A stretch of 64,000 bases of DNA. It comes from Brevundimonas vesicularis (GTDB lineage: Bacteria; Pseudomonadota; Alphaproteobacteria; Caulobacterales; Caulobacteraceae). Position 1 is the first letter of the stretch, and each line of letters starts with the position of its first letter. The DNA lies in contig NZ_CP115671.1 in NCBI RefSeq assembly GCF_027886425.1, positions 2,356,001 through 2,420,000 of the forward strand, written 5' to 3'. A program made the translations under genes and the position numbers. Of the stretch, positions 16,951 to 25,587 are shown one piece after another. A model generated the notes under the pieces. It was not told the origin of the DNA and ran no database searches. It saw only the letters and a list, made by a program, of their open reading frames with translations.

Positions 16951-17832
16951 ATGGCCATGTACGACTGGGACGATCTTCGCATCTTCATCGCTGCGGCGCG
17001 CGCAGGCTCGCTGGGCGGCGCGGCGCAGCGATTGGGCGTCGACGCCGCCACGGTCGGGCGTCGGGTCGCCCGGCTGGAAAGCGCGCTGAAATCCACCCTG
17101 GTTGTCCGCTCGACCACCGGGCTTCAGCTGACCGCCGCCGGCGCCCAGCTGCTCGATATCGGTCTGGAGGCCGAAAGCGCGATGGAGGCCGCCGGCCGCG
17201 TGACCCAGCCCGACGCGCCCGCCGGTGTGGTGCGCGTCAGCGCGTCCGAAGGGTTTGGCGTCACGCTGATGGCCCCCGCCCTGCCCGCGCTGCGTCTGGC
17301 CCATCCGGGCCTCAGAATCGAGCTGGCGGCCACCTCAGGCTTCCTGTCCCCGACGCGCCGAGAGGTCGACATGGCGATCACCCTGGCCGCGCCGCACGCC
17401 GCACGCCTGATCGTCGAGCCGCTGACGCCGTATCAGCTGGCCCTCTACGCCTCGCCCGGTCACCTTCACCGCAACGGCGTTCCGAAGACCGTCGAAGACC
17501 TGAGCCGCTTCGACATCGTCGGCTATATCGACGATCTGATCTACGCGCCCGAGCTCCGCTATCTTGACGAGGTCCAGCCAGGCCTCGCGCCCCACGTCGC
17601 CTCGTCTTCGATCCGGGCGCAGTGGGAGATCATCGCCGCCGGGGGCGGCGTCGGCGTCCTCCCGTGCTTCCTGGCCGAGGGTCTGGTGCGCGTGCTGCCG
17701 TCGATCCTGATCGAACGTCGCTTCTGGCTAGCCACCCACCGCGACGTCCACGACACCGCGCGTCTGCGCACCGTGCGTTCGTGGCTGAAGACCCTGTGCC
17801 AAGAACAACAGTCCAGCTTGAGGCCATTCTGA
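16951..17832 (+). CDS. LysR-family transcriptional regulator
   Basis: The 293-residue protein begins with the LysR winged helix-turn-helix (about residues 3-60: DWDDLRIFIAAARAGSLGGAAQRLGVDAATVGRRVARLE) and continues with a substrate-binding-like effector domain. It is divergent from mmsA with 111 bp between the starts, so control of the valine-degradation operon is the natural inference. The start could be ATG 16951 or ATG 16957. Neither has a Shine-Dalgarno sequence, so the message may be leaderless or nearly so. Confidence 0.92.
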   Translation: MAMYDWDDLRIFIAAARAGSLGGAAQRLGVDAATVGRRVARLESALKSTLVVRSTTGLQLTAAGAQLLDIGLEAESAMEAAGRVTQPDAPAGVVRVSASEGFGVTLMAPALPALRLAHPGLRIELAATSGFLSPTRREVDMAITLAAPHAARLIVEPLTPYQLALYASPGHLHRNGVPKTVEDLSRFDIVGYIDDLIYAPELRYLDEVQPGLAPHVASSSIRAQWEIIAAGGGVGVLPCFLAEGLVRVLPSILIERRFWLATHRDVHDTARLRTVRSWLKTLCQEQQSSLRPF

Positions 17833-17900
17833 CTTCGGCAGAGAAATCGAAGTGTGGTGCGCCGCACACACCCACCCGTTTTTGAAAGTTCGGGGAACGG

Positions 17901-17939
17901 AGGCCTCGTTCAAATCTTAATAGAAGACGAACGAGGCCT
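17901..17939 (+). promoter_or_regulatory. Perfect hairpin covering the ribosome binding site of the 17943 gene
   Basis: AGGCCTCGTTC (17901-17911) and GAACGAGGCCT (17929-17939) are perfect 11-bp complements with a 17-nt AU-rich loop. The only Shine-Dalgarno-like bases near the ATG at 17943 are GAGG at 17933-17936, inside the 3' arm. If formed in RNA, the stem would mask translation initiation. Confidence 0.55.
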
Positions 17940-17942
17940 GCC

Positions 17943-18284
17943 ATGACACTGACCTTCAGCCTGACATTGATGACGGCCCTGCTGGGCGCCCCGACTGGAC
18001 CGCTGCTAAAGGATGCGGCCTTGTACACTGCGCCTCAACCCGCCATCGAACGCGCCGTCGCGCCCAAGGCCGAGAGCACCGACCGCTTCAGCGTGCGGCT
18101 ACGTTGCACCGCCTTGGCGTCGGGCCACGTCACCGACTGCGTCGTGCTGGAAGAAAGCCGCCCGGGCATGGGCTTTGGCGAAGCCGCCTTGGCCCTAATG
18201 AATGGCGCCGAGGTCACGCCGATCATGGATCGCGGCCGCCCTGTCGACGCCCCCTTCGAACGCACCATCGACTTCACGCCGTAG
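17943..18284 (+). CDS. Small secreted protein with TonB C-terminal-like domain
   Basis: The 113-residue protein has an N-terminal hydrophobic signal (about residues 1-16). Its remaining part resembles the TonB C-terminal fold: RLRCTALASGHVTDCVVLEESRPGMGFGEAALALMNGAEVTP, with the usual pattern of a beta hairpin followed by a GFGEAALAL helix and a final strand. It lacks the membrane anchor plus proline-rich spacer of a true TonB, so it is a stand-alone periplasmic domain rather than an energy transducer. Two cysteines (in CTALA and DCVVL) could form a disulfide. The function is not known. A hairpin over its RBS suggests translational control, and a strong terminator follows. Confidence 0.8.
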   Translation: MTLTFSLTLMTALLGAPTGPLLKDAALYTAPQPAIERAVAPKAESTDRFSVRLRCTALASGHVTDCVVLEESRPGMGFGEAALALMNGAEVTPIMDRGRPVDAPFERTIDFTP

Positions 18285-18310
18285 GCCACAGCTCAGCCCC
18301 GTATGAAAAG

Positions 18311-18345
18311 TCCCCGGTTGCTCGCAGCCGGGGATTTTTCTTTTT
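18311..18345 (+). terminator. Intrinsic terminator after the TonB-C-like gene
   Basis: TCCCCGG and CCGGGGA form a 7-bp stem around a 10-nt loop, followed by TTTTTCTTTTT on the plus strand. It lies 26 bp past the stop codon at 18284. The minus-strand tail (CTTTTC) is weaker, but the element may also serve the convergent gene ending at 18409. Confidence 0.85.
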
Positions 18346-18408
18346 CAGCTATGTGTCGAGGACAATAGCGACTTCCCTCGCCCTTGCCGGGCGAGGGAAA
18401 AAGCCGGC

Positions 18409-19716
18409 CTATCGCGCAGGCGCGATGCGCCACACCGTGTTCGACAGGTCGTCGGCGACGAACAGCACACGCTTGTTCCCATCGAACGCGACGCCGACAG
18501 GACGCCCGCGCGCCTTGCCGTCTTTCAGGAAGCCGGTGGCGAAATCGACGGGCTGCCCCGCCGGACGGCCGGCGTTGAACGGCACCCAGACAACCTTGTA
18601 GCCGGACGGATCCTGGCGGTTCCAACTGCCGTGCATGCCGATGAAGGCGCCATTGGCGAACGACCCGCCGAAGCCGCCATTGCGGGCGAAGTCCAGGCCC
18701 AGGGCGGCGACGTGCGATCCCAGGGCGTAGTCCGGCCGAATGGCCTTGGCGACCATCTCGGGGTTCTGCGGCATCACGCGCGGATCTCGGTTCTGGCCCC
18801 AGTAGCTGTAGGGCCAGCCGTAGAAGGCCCCGTCCCGCACCTGGGTCAGATAGTCCGGGACCAGTTGCGGCCCCAGTTCGTCCCGCTCATTGACGACCGA
18901 CCACAACAGATTGGTCGTGGGCTCGATGGCCAGCGCCGTCGGATTGCGAATGCCGGTGGCGATCGTGCGCCGTGCGCCGGTCGCCCGGTCGATCTCCCAC
19001 ACCGTGGCGCGCTCTTCTTCGACCGCCATGCCGCGCTCGCCGATATTGGAGTTCGAGCCGGTGCCGACGTACAGCTTCGATCCGTCCGCGCTGGCGGTCA
19101 GGGACTTGGTCCAGTGGTGGTTGATGCGCGACGGCAGCTCCGTCACCCGCTCGGCGGGCGTGGCGATGCCGGTCTGGCCCGGCTGGAAGGCGAAGCGAAC
19201 CAGCGCACCCTGTTCGGCGACATAGAGATAGCCGTCGATATAGGCCAAGCCGTAGGGCGCATCGAGGTTGTCCACCAGAACGGTCCGCAGTTCGGGCGTG
19301 CCATCGTTGTTCGCGTCACGCACCAGGGTGATGCGGTTGCCGCCTTTGATCTTGGTATTGCCCTGCTTCTTGATGACGCCGGCGATCACATCCTTGGGCC
19401 GCATGGCGGGCGCATGGCCGCCGCGCCCCTCGGCGATCAGGACGTCGCCGTTAGGCAGGACCAGCATCTGACGCGGAATTTTGAGATCCGTGGCGAAGGC
19501 GGTGATCGTAAAGCCCTGCGGCACCGTCGGCGTCTCGCCGTTCCAGCCTGCCGGCGGGCTGATCTTCATCGGCGGCACAAGCGTTTCGTTGACTTTGGGC
19601 AGGTCGGGCGTCGCGCCAGTCTGATTCAGTTTCGGATCGCTGGCGTTGCCGCAAGATGCGACCGTCAGGGCCATGGCCACGGTGGCGGCGCTGGCGGCGA
19701 GCAGGTTCTTGTTCAT
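18409..19716 (-). CDS. Sorbosone-dehydrogenase-like PQQ-type beta-propeller lipoprotein
   Basis: The 435-residue protein has a lipoprotein signal (VASC, Cys about residue 22) and a six-bladed-propeller type body of the glucose/sorbosone dehydrogenase family: PRQMLVLPNGDVLIAE, APYGLAYIDGYLYVAEQGALVRF, SRINHHWTKSLTASADGSKLYVGTGSNSN, RNPTALAIEP and GMHGSWNR. Family members oxidise sugars or aldehydes with PQQ in the periplasm; the actual substrate here is unknown. Its ATG overlaps the stop of the DUF2231 gene by 4 bp, so the two are translated together. That suggests the membrane protein passes electrons or anchors the complex, but this is inference. Confidence 0.88.
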   Translation of the reverse strand: MNKNLLAASAATVAMALTVASCGNASDPKLNQTGATPDLPKVNETLVPPMKISPPAGWNGETPTVPQGFTITAFATDLKIPRQMLVLPNGDVLIAEGRGGHAPAMRPKDVIAGVIKKQGNTKIKGGNRITLVRDANNDGTPELRTVLVDNLDAPYGLAYIDGYLYVAEQGALVRFAFQPGQTGIATPAERVTELPSRINHHWTKSLTASADGSKLYVGTGSNSNIGERGMAVEEERATVWEIDRATGARRTIATGIRNPTALAIEPTTNLLWSVVNERDELGPQLVPDYLTQVRDGAFYGWPYSYWGQNRDPRVMPQNPEMVAKAIRPDYALGSHVAALGLDFARNGGFGGSFANGAFIGMHGSWNRQDPSGYKVVWVPFNAGRPAGQPVDFATGFLKDGKARGRPVGVAFDGNKRVLFVADDLSNTVWRIAPAR

Positions 19717-20138
19717 CGGACGCTCTCCCGCGCGGCATAGGCGGTCCAGCCGGCGACCAGGACCAGGATTGTGCAGAGGATCGACAGGATCAGACCGAAT
19801 GCTCCGACAGAGCTCCAGGCGTCCTGGCTGTGTTTGAAGGCGTTCACCAGACCCAGCACCCAGGCCAGCGCGAGCGCGACCAGATGCACCGTCGCCCGCC
19901 GTGACCGCCCGTGGCGCAGGCCGACGACGAAATCAAAGATCGAAAACAGGCCAGCGAGACCGCCGAACACCAGCGCTCCCGTGATCAGCCAGGCGGAGAA
20001 GTTCGTCCACTGGACCTCTGCCGTTTTCAGATAGGCGATGTCGGTGAACAGGGCGAAGGTGAACAGCGCGATCGGAAACGCCAGCAATAGCCAATGCAAC
20101 GGTCGAACGACCGCATCCTTCAGTCCATGGGTGCTCAT
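19713..20138 (-). CDS. DUF2231 membrane protein
   Basis: The 141-residue inner-membrane protein has four predicted transmembrane helices (about residues 12-33, 46-66, 80-100, 112-133), matching the DUF2231 family, which often accompanies dehydrogenases and is thought to be heme- or electron-related. The ATG at 20138 is preceded by GGAGAGGG at a good distance; the longer in-frame start at 20195 lacks this. It overlaps the sorbosone-dehydrogenase-like gene by 4 bp, indicating a two-gene operon. Confidence 0.88.
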   Translation of the reverse strand: MSTHGLKDAVVRPLHWLLLAFPIALFTFALFTDIAYLKTAEVQWTNFSAWLITGALVFGGLAGLFSIFDFVVGLRHGRSRRATVHLVALALAWVLGLVNAFKHSQDAWSSVGAFGLILSILCTILVLVAGWTAYAARESVR

Positions 20139-20321
20139 GCCAGCCCTCTCCGTAAAGTCTGGCTTGGCTAACCGTCTGAACGGAAAATGGTTCACCGGCT
20201 TTCGCCGTGCTGACCCAATAGCGCCGGAGCCAGGGGCGCGTTCTCACCGTTAGTGGCTCACAAACCAATGTTGCAGACGCGCCGCCAGACCGCGTCGACA
20301 ATACCGATCAGCGTCCCGGAT

Positions 20322-21629
20322 TCACCCGGCCCGATTGGACCAATCGGCGTAGAGGTCCAGCGCCTTCTGCGGCGATGAAATCCACCAGGAATAGCCGTTG
20401 CGCCTTCCGATAGAGATTTCATTGACGTCGTCGTGGATGGTCTGATCCTTGTCGCCGAAGATCGGACGCCCGGTCACCAGATCGTAGTTGCGGGACCAGA
20501 TCGGACCCGCACCGGCCTTGTCGATCAGCTTGCGTCCGTCGTCGGTCATTTCGAATGACTTGTCATAGACACGCACCGCCCGAAGCCATTCGGCTGCGCC
20601 GCGAACGGCGGCCTTGATCTCCGGCGACGGGTTCTCCTCGCCCATCAGGAAGATCAGGATATCGGTTGTTTCGCCGCTTGCGATGGATCGCGGCTCGTAG
20701 TTCCGAGCGCTTGTTGGCACCAGCCGCATGGGCTCGACCTGCTGTGGCCAGCCCAACAGGCGATCCCCTTGACGCACCTGGGCCGCGAGGATCACCTCGA
20801 TCGCCTTCCGGGTCGCCTCGGCCGCCCGTGTCTCCAGCTCAGCCGGCACGAAGTCGAAGCCCTCAGCGCCATGGGCGACATCACGAAGCAGCATGGCCGC
20901 GTTCGCCACCGCATTGTCATTGAATGTGATTGAGTCGTGGAAGCCGCCTTCAAGCGGCCAGATCTGAGGCCAGCCGCCATTGGGATACTGCGCGTTCAGA
21001 AGATACCGCACGCCTCGGATCACGCTGGCGCGCCAGGCGTCGCCGTCGCGTCCGGACGCGTGCGCGGCGACCTTGGCCAGAAAACGCATTTCCGACCACG
21101 TCGCCTCGTTGTCCAACGTGCCGACGAAGGTCCAGAAGCGATCCGCCGGCGCATCGAAGTTCGCCGGGTTCTGCTCCATGGTTTCGGCATCGTTGGAGAA
21201 CCGCTGACCCGGCAGGCGCGCAATGCTGCGATCCTGGTTTTTGCTCCATCCGCCGGCGGGCGTCTGGAAACTGACGATCGCATCCGCGACCGCCCGGGCT
21301 TCGGCTGTGGCGTACCATTCGGCAGGCCGGTCCAGCGGCATGTTATAGTGGGCGGGTCCGACGGCCTTGGGCGGCGGCGGCGGAGCAACTCCGGCGGGAA
21401 GCTCGGCCGCGAGCGCAGCGCGGTCGGCCAGATGCTGGGCTTGAGAGCGTGCCAGATACTCGGCCCAAGGACCACGCTCCGCGTCGGGCAAGGCGCCGAT
21501 CCTGTCGCTGGTGAGGCCCACCGCCGGCGTGTTCAGCCGCAGGACTTCAGCCTGGGCGGCGCCGGAAACGCCCCCCACAAGCGCGACCGCGCCAAATGCC
21601 AGGATCGAACAGGCGGAAGGGATTTTCAT
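20322..21629 (-). CDS. Pectate lyase, polysaccharide lyase family 10
   Basis: The 435-residue secreted enzyme cleaves polygalacturonate by beta-elimination. The signal peptide ends near AAQAE. The PL10 hallmarks are present: GGWSKNQDRS (about residues 128-137), a central YPNGGWPQIWP with ITFNDNAVANAAMLLRDV, and late EPRSIASGETTDILIFLM. The ATG at 21629 has GGGAG eight bases upstream; an in-frame TTG 15 bp earlier was rejected because it overlaps that ribosome binding site. It lies 30 bp after the GH28 gene, in a two-gene operon of pectin depolymerases. Confidence 0.93.
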   Translation of the reverse strand: MKIPSACSILAFGAVALVGGVSGAAQAEVLRLNTPAVGLTSDRIGALPDAERGPWAEYLARSQAQHLADRAALAAELPAGVAPPPPPKAVGPAHYNMPLDRPAEWYATAEARAVADAIVSFQTPAGGWSKNQDRSIARLPGQRFSNDAETMEQNPANFDAPADRFWTFVGTLDNEATWSEMRFLAKVAAHASGRDGDAWRASVIRGVRYLLNAQYPNGGWPQIWPLEGGFHDSITFNDNAVANAAMLLRDVAHGAEGFDFVPAELETRAAEATRKAIEVILAAQVRQGDRLLGWPQQVEPMRLVPTSARNYEPRSIASGETTDILIFLMGEENPSPEIKAAVRGAAEWLRAVRVYDKSFEMTDDGRKLIDKAGAGPIWSRNYDLVTGRPIFGDKDQTIHDDVNEISIGRRNGYSWWISSPQKALDLYADWSNRAG

Positions 21630-21659
21630 CGCGCTAACTCCCAAAACTTTTTTGGTTTT

Positions 21660-23057
21660 TCATGCTTGTCTGAATCGCAGGCCAGTGACGCCGGACGACT
21701 CGGTCACCTTGGGGCCTTGGCCGTCCAGGGTGTCGATGTTGCAGTCGCGGAAGCGCCAGTTCTCGGCATTGGCGATGGTGCCCGCATCCTGCACATCCCA
21801 GTCCAACCGTTCGAAAATGAAGTCTTTCAGCGGCGCTTCAGGATAGGCGGCGGCGGCGAATCCGACTTTGCCGCCGACGGCCTTGATGTTCGACAGGCGA
21901 ACATTGTGGATACGGGGAATGCCCTGTTCGCGCGGCACGGGCGTGGCGAGCGCGCGCCAGTAATCCGGCACGTCCGCGATGCCGTCCGGGATCTGGGCGT
22001 AGCTGTAGTTTGGGTACCAGTTCAGGTTCACCTGCATCAATGTGCGCACGTCCTGCAGATGGATGTCGCGCAGGCGGATGTTGGAGATCACGCCGCCGCG
22101 TGTGTGGCCTGATTTGAAGAAGATCCCCAGCGGCACCGGATACTCGATCCTCAGCCCAGAGACTTCGATGTCGTCAAATCCGCCAGATGTCTCCGATCCG
22201 AAGGTCATCCCGGCGAGGGCGTCACGGACGATGCAGTCGCGAATCTTCACCTGACGGCACGCCCGGGCTACCCGCAGCCCGTCCCAGTCGCGTCCGGCCT
22301 TGATGCAGATCGCGTCGTCGTTGACCGACAGGTCGCATCTCTCGACCAACACCCGCTCCGATGAGTCGATGTCGATGCCGTCCGTCGAAGGGCCGCGTCC
22401 GCCGATGTTATTCCTGATGATCAGGTCGGCGACCTTCACGTCCCGCGAATAGCAGACGTGGACGGTCCAGAACCCGGATCGCGCCAGGTTCAGACCGGAA
22501 ACCTCGACCTGCTGTGAATCGTAAACGTGGATCAGACGCGGACGGCGGCAGTCGTAGTCGGCAGCCCATCGCAGATCGCGCGGATCATAATCGCGTCGCA
22601 GCGCCCAATAGGAGTCCCAGAAGACCTTGCCGTCGCCATCGACAAGACCCTCACCCGTGATCTTGGCGTTCTGTTGCTGATAGACATTCAGCAAGCCGGC
22701 GGGCCAGTCCATCTCAACGCCTGCAATACGCGTGCGAACCATCGGATAGGCGGCCAGATCCCGAACGCCGCGCAGGGTGGCGCCGCGTTCGATCGACAGG
22801 GTCACCCCCGACTTCACGAATAACGAGCCTGACAGGTACAGACCGGGCTTCAGGACCACGACCCCTCCGCCCTGCCCTGCCGCTGCGTCGATGGCGGCCT
22901 GGATAGGACGCGTGTTGATGGCGACCCCGTCACCCACCGCGCCATAGTCGGACGCGTCGAACGTGCGCAAACGGCTAGACTGCGCAAACGCCGGCGTCGC
23001 TGGAGTCAAGGCGCTGACGACCCCCAGTTGCAGCAGCGTGCGGCGATCGGCGCGCAT
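21660..23057 (-). CDS. Glycoside hydrolase family 28 (polygalacturonase-like)
   Basis: The 465-residue exported enzyme has a basic DRRTLLQ-type leader and a right-handed parallel beta-helix signature: DYGAVGDGVAINTRPIQAAIDAA near the start, then GPSTDGIDIDSS and VNDDAICIKAG, which carry the catalytic aspartates of GH28. The usual G-H-G region reads MTFGSETSGG, a form seen in bacterial exo-acting or rhamnogalacturonan-active members rather than fungal endo-polygalacturonases. It is the first gene of the minus-strand pair with PL10, and its promoter shares an intergenic region and operator-like site (23145-23158) with the divergent GH105 gene. Confidence 0.92.
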   Translation of the reverse strand: MRADRRTLLQLGVVSALTPATPAFAQSSRLRTFDASDYGAVGDGVAINTRPIQAAIDAAAGQGGGVVVLKPGLYLSGSLFVKSGVTLSIERGATLRGVRDLAAYPMVRTRIAGVEMDWPAGLLNVYQQQNAKITGEGLVDGDGKVFWDSYWALRRDYDPRDLRWAADYDCRRPRLIHVYDSQQVEVSGLNLARSGFWTVHVCYSRDVKVADLIIRNNIGGRGPSTDGIDIDSSERVLVERCDLSVNDDAICIKAGRDWDGLRVARACRQVKIRDCIVRDALAGMTFGSETSGGFDDIEVSGLRIEYPVPLGIFFKSGHTRGGVISNIRLRDIHLQDVRTLMQVNLNWYPNYSYAQIPDGIADVPDYWRALATPVPREQGIPRIHNVRLSNIKAVGGKVGFAAAAYPEAPLKDFIFERLDWDVQDAGTIANAENWRFRDCNIDTLDGQGPKVTESSGVTGLRFRQA

Positions 23058-23144
23058 CTAGATTTCCCACATTCTGTTCTTTCGTCTCACAATAGTGGAC
23101 GATATAAGACTGGCAAGAGATACCAACAGCTGATCGTCACAAAT

Positions 23145-23158
23145 TGACACCGGTTACG
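23145..23158. promoter_or_regulatory. Operator-like site 1 of the pectin genes
   Basis: TGACACCGGTTACG has the ACCGGT-centred layout of a LacI/GntR-type operator. It lies between the divergent GH28 and GH105 genes and matches the two sites before the pectin-locus TonB receptor. Confidence 0.55.
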
Positions 23159-23225
23159 TTGCGGCTCGCTATCCAAGTGGGCCACCAACCATCATGCGCC
23201 GCCCGGAGCAGCGCCGGAGGAAAAC

Positions 23226-25478
23226 ATGGCCCTGCCAACCCGACCCTGCCTTGGCTTGATTTCAGTCCTTATGAGCTCGGCCGCCATGTCCGGCCCCGTT
23301 CTAGCGCAAACGGTCGCAGCCTTGCCGCCGGGCGTCGAGGCTGAATGGCTGGCTCAACGCGACCGCCCCGCGCTATACACCGAAGTGGCAGGCGTGCCGT
23401 CTCGCGAGAGCACGATGGCGGCTGTCGAATATGTCGCCTCCTCGCAAATCGCAGCCATGGCCGCCGAGCCGCTCGCCTTATCGACGGGCAGCAACCTGAC
23501 GCAGATGTCGTCGAACTGGGTCGCAGCCACCTTTTACGTCGGCGCTTCGCGGCTTGCGCGCGTGTCGGACGATACGCGGACGCTGCGTTTCTTGAGCGCC
23601 GTGGCCGATCACTACAACTACAGTGTACGTGGCGCGCGGTCGGGCAAGACGATGCTGAACGCCGACGATATCGCGATCGGCGATCTCTACGAAGAACTAT
23701 ACGCGCGTCGTGGACAGGAGGGCGTGCTGATGCCGCTGCGTCAGCGGCTGGACTGGCAGGTCCCCTATCTGGCCCGGGCGGAAGACACACCCGCGCTCGT
23801 CTGGTGGTGGGCCGACGCCCTCTATATGGCGCCCCCGGTCTTCGCCCGGATGACCGCGATCACGGGCGATCCAAAATATCTGAACGCCGCAGATAAGGAA
23901 TGGCGACGCACAGCGGCGCGGCTGTGGGTCGAGGACGAAAAGCTGTTCCTGCGCGACGAACGGTTCAAGGACGAGAACCATCGTGACGCTGACGGCGACC
24001 GAATCTACTGGTCGCGAGCCAATGGCTGGGTCATCGGCGGTTTAGTAAGATGGCTGGAGTCCGTGCCAGCCGATTTCGCCGGCCGCGCCTTCTATGTCGA
24101 TCTCTTCCAGAAGATGGCCGGCAGGGTCGCAGGACTTCAGCAGGAGGACGGACTGTGGCGCGCCAGCCTTCTGGACCCCGAAGCCTATCCCGAGGCTGAA
24201 ACCTCAGGCTCGGTCTTCTATGTCTACGCCCTGGCCTGGGGGATCAATCACGGCCTTTTGGATCGCGACACCTACCTGCCGCATGTGTTGAAGGGGTGGG
24301 CCGGCCTGAACCGCCATGTCCTTGCGAACGGCTTGGTGGGCGCAGCGCAGAAGACCGGCGATCAGCCCGTGTCGACCGACCCTGAGGACGTCGGCCTCTA
24401 TGCTTCAGGGACCTATATTCTGGCCGGGCTGGAAGTCGCGTCGCTGAATGACCCAGTTCGCTCTCTGCCATTGGCGGAACCCACGCGCGACACGGCCGAA
24501 GTGATCGCTGCGACCACACCTGTCCCGCCCGCCCCCGTGACGGTCGTCGGCGCCGAAGAAATACGCCGCCGAGACGCCGAAATGCGTGCGACCTCGGCGC
24601 TCTCCTACGATCCATCCGCTCTGAATCGACCCTCGACCATCGAACCGCTGGAGCCGCCGCCGGAAGATCAGCGGCGACCGCGCGCCGTCGCCCGCTTCGC
24701 GCCGGATCGTTTGGATGATCTGCTATGGGAAAACGATCGCGTCGCTCATCGCATTTACGGTCCCACGCTTGAAGCGCGCGAGGCGCCCTCTGGCTCGGGC
24801 ATCGATGTGTGGGCCAAACGTGTCCGCTATCCCTTCATGGACCGCCAGTTGAAGTTCCCGAACTATCACGTCGATCGCGGTGAAGGCCTGGATTATTACG
24901 ATGTGGGACGCGGCAGAGGCGCCGGGGGTCTGGGCATCTGGTACGACAACAAGCTCTGGATCAGTCGCAACTTCTCCACCTACCAGATCGACAAAACCGG
25001 CGGCGATGAGGCGCGGTTTAGCGTGACCTACCGTCCTTGGCCTGTCGACGTCGTGCGCACGGTTTCAGAAAGGCGTGAGTTCAGCCTTCCGTTAGGCTCC
25101 AACTTTACGCGAATGACTTCCACTCTGACCTCGAACTCCGACGCACCGCTGATCGTCGCGATCGGCATTTCGAAGCGCAGCAACGACAACGGACGAGGCT
25201 TCGTCACGCACGACGCCGCACACGGGCGTCTGATGTTCTGGGAGCCTGAAAACCCCGAGCATGGCTCGCTCGGCATCGCTCTGGCGGTTGATCCCGCAAC
25301 GGTCGAAGGCTTCACCGAAGACGCCGACAACTATCTGATCCTGGTGCGGGTCACGCCGGGTCAGTCGTTCACCTACTACATGGGATCGGCGTGGGATCGC
25401 GGCCTGGACTTCGCCACGCGCAGCGCCTGGGAAGATTTCGTCGCAAACCAAAGGTTCGACTTCCGCCAAGGCAACTAG
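23226..25478 (+). CDS. GH105 unsaturated (rhamno)galacturonyl hydrolase fused to DUF4861
   Basis: The 750-residue exported protein has a signal ending near VLAQ. Residues about 30-410 resemble GH88/GH105 unsaturated uronyl hydrolases: the aspartate-bearing WWADALYMAPPVFARM with TGDPKYLNAADKEW, then YWSRANGWVIGGLVRWLE and ASGTYILAGLEV. From about residue 480 a second domain follows (DLLWENDRVAHRIYGP, DVWAKRVRYPFMDRQLK, YHVDRGEGLDYYDVG) typical of DUF4861, otherwise often a separate protein in pectin loci. The start ATG has GGAGG six bases upstream. It removes the 4,5-unsaturated uronate left by the pectate lyase, so it works downstream of PL10; the DUF4861 role is unknown. Confidence 0.9.
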   Translation: MALPTRPCLGLISVLMSSAAMSGPVLAQTVAALPPGVEAEWLAQRDRPALYTEVAGVPSRESTMAAVEYVASSQIAAMAAEPLALSTGSNLTQMSSNWVAATFYVGASRLARVSDDTRTLRFLSAVADHYNYSVRGARSGKTMLNADDIAIGDLYEELYARRGQEGVLMPLRQRLDWQVPYLARAEDTPALVWWWADALYMAPPVFARMTAITGDPKYLNAADKEWRRTAARLWVEDEKLFLRDERFKDENHRDADGDRIYWSRANGWVIGGLVRWLESVPADFAGRAFYVDLFQKMAGRVAGLQQEDGLWRASLLDPEAYPEAETSGSVFYVYALAWGINHGLLDRDTYLPHVLKGWAGLNRHVLANGLVGAAQKTGDQPVSTDPEDVGLYASGTYILAGLEVASLNDPVRSLPLAEPTRDTAEVIAATTPVPPAPVTVVGAEEIRRRDAEMRATSALSYDPSALNRPSTIEPLEPPPEDQRRPRAVARFAPDRLDDLLWENDRVAHRIYGPTLEAREAPSGSGIDVWAKRVRYPFMDRQLKFPNYHVDRGEGLDYYDVGRGRGAGGLGIWYDNKLWISRNFSTYQIDKTGGDEARFSVTYRPWPVDVVRTVSERREFSLPLGSNFTRMTSTLTSNSDAPLIVAIGISKRSNDNGRGFVTHDAAHGRLMFWEPENPEHGSLGIALAVDPATVEGFTEDADNYLILVRVTPGQSFTYYMGSAWDRGLDFATRSAWEDFVANQRFDFRQGN

Positions 25479-25526
25479 TCAGCAGGCGAAAATTCTCTCG
25501 CCGCGTCGCGCAGTTCGGCCGATGTC

Positions 25527-25561
25527 AAAAGAAAGGCGGCGCCGGTTATACCGACGCCGCC
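25527..25561 (-). terminator. Intrinsic terminator after the pectin-locus TonB receptor
   Basis: On the minus strand GGCGGCGTCGGT pairs with ACCGGCGCCGCC (one G-T pair) around a 3-nt loop and is followed by TTTCTTTT. It lies 27 bp past the receptor stop codon, in the gap between convergent genes. Confidence 0.85.
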
Positions 25562-25587
25562 TGTCTTATCTCGCCGATCTGTTGGGA

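Noticed and set aside
20331..20347. Perfect palindrome CCGATTGG-A-CCAATCGG
   Set aside because: It lies inside the last codons of the PL10 gene and is explained by the encoded peptide; no T-run follows.
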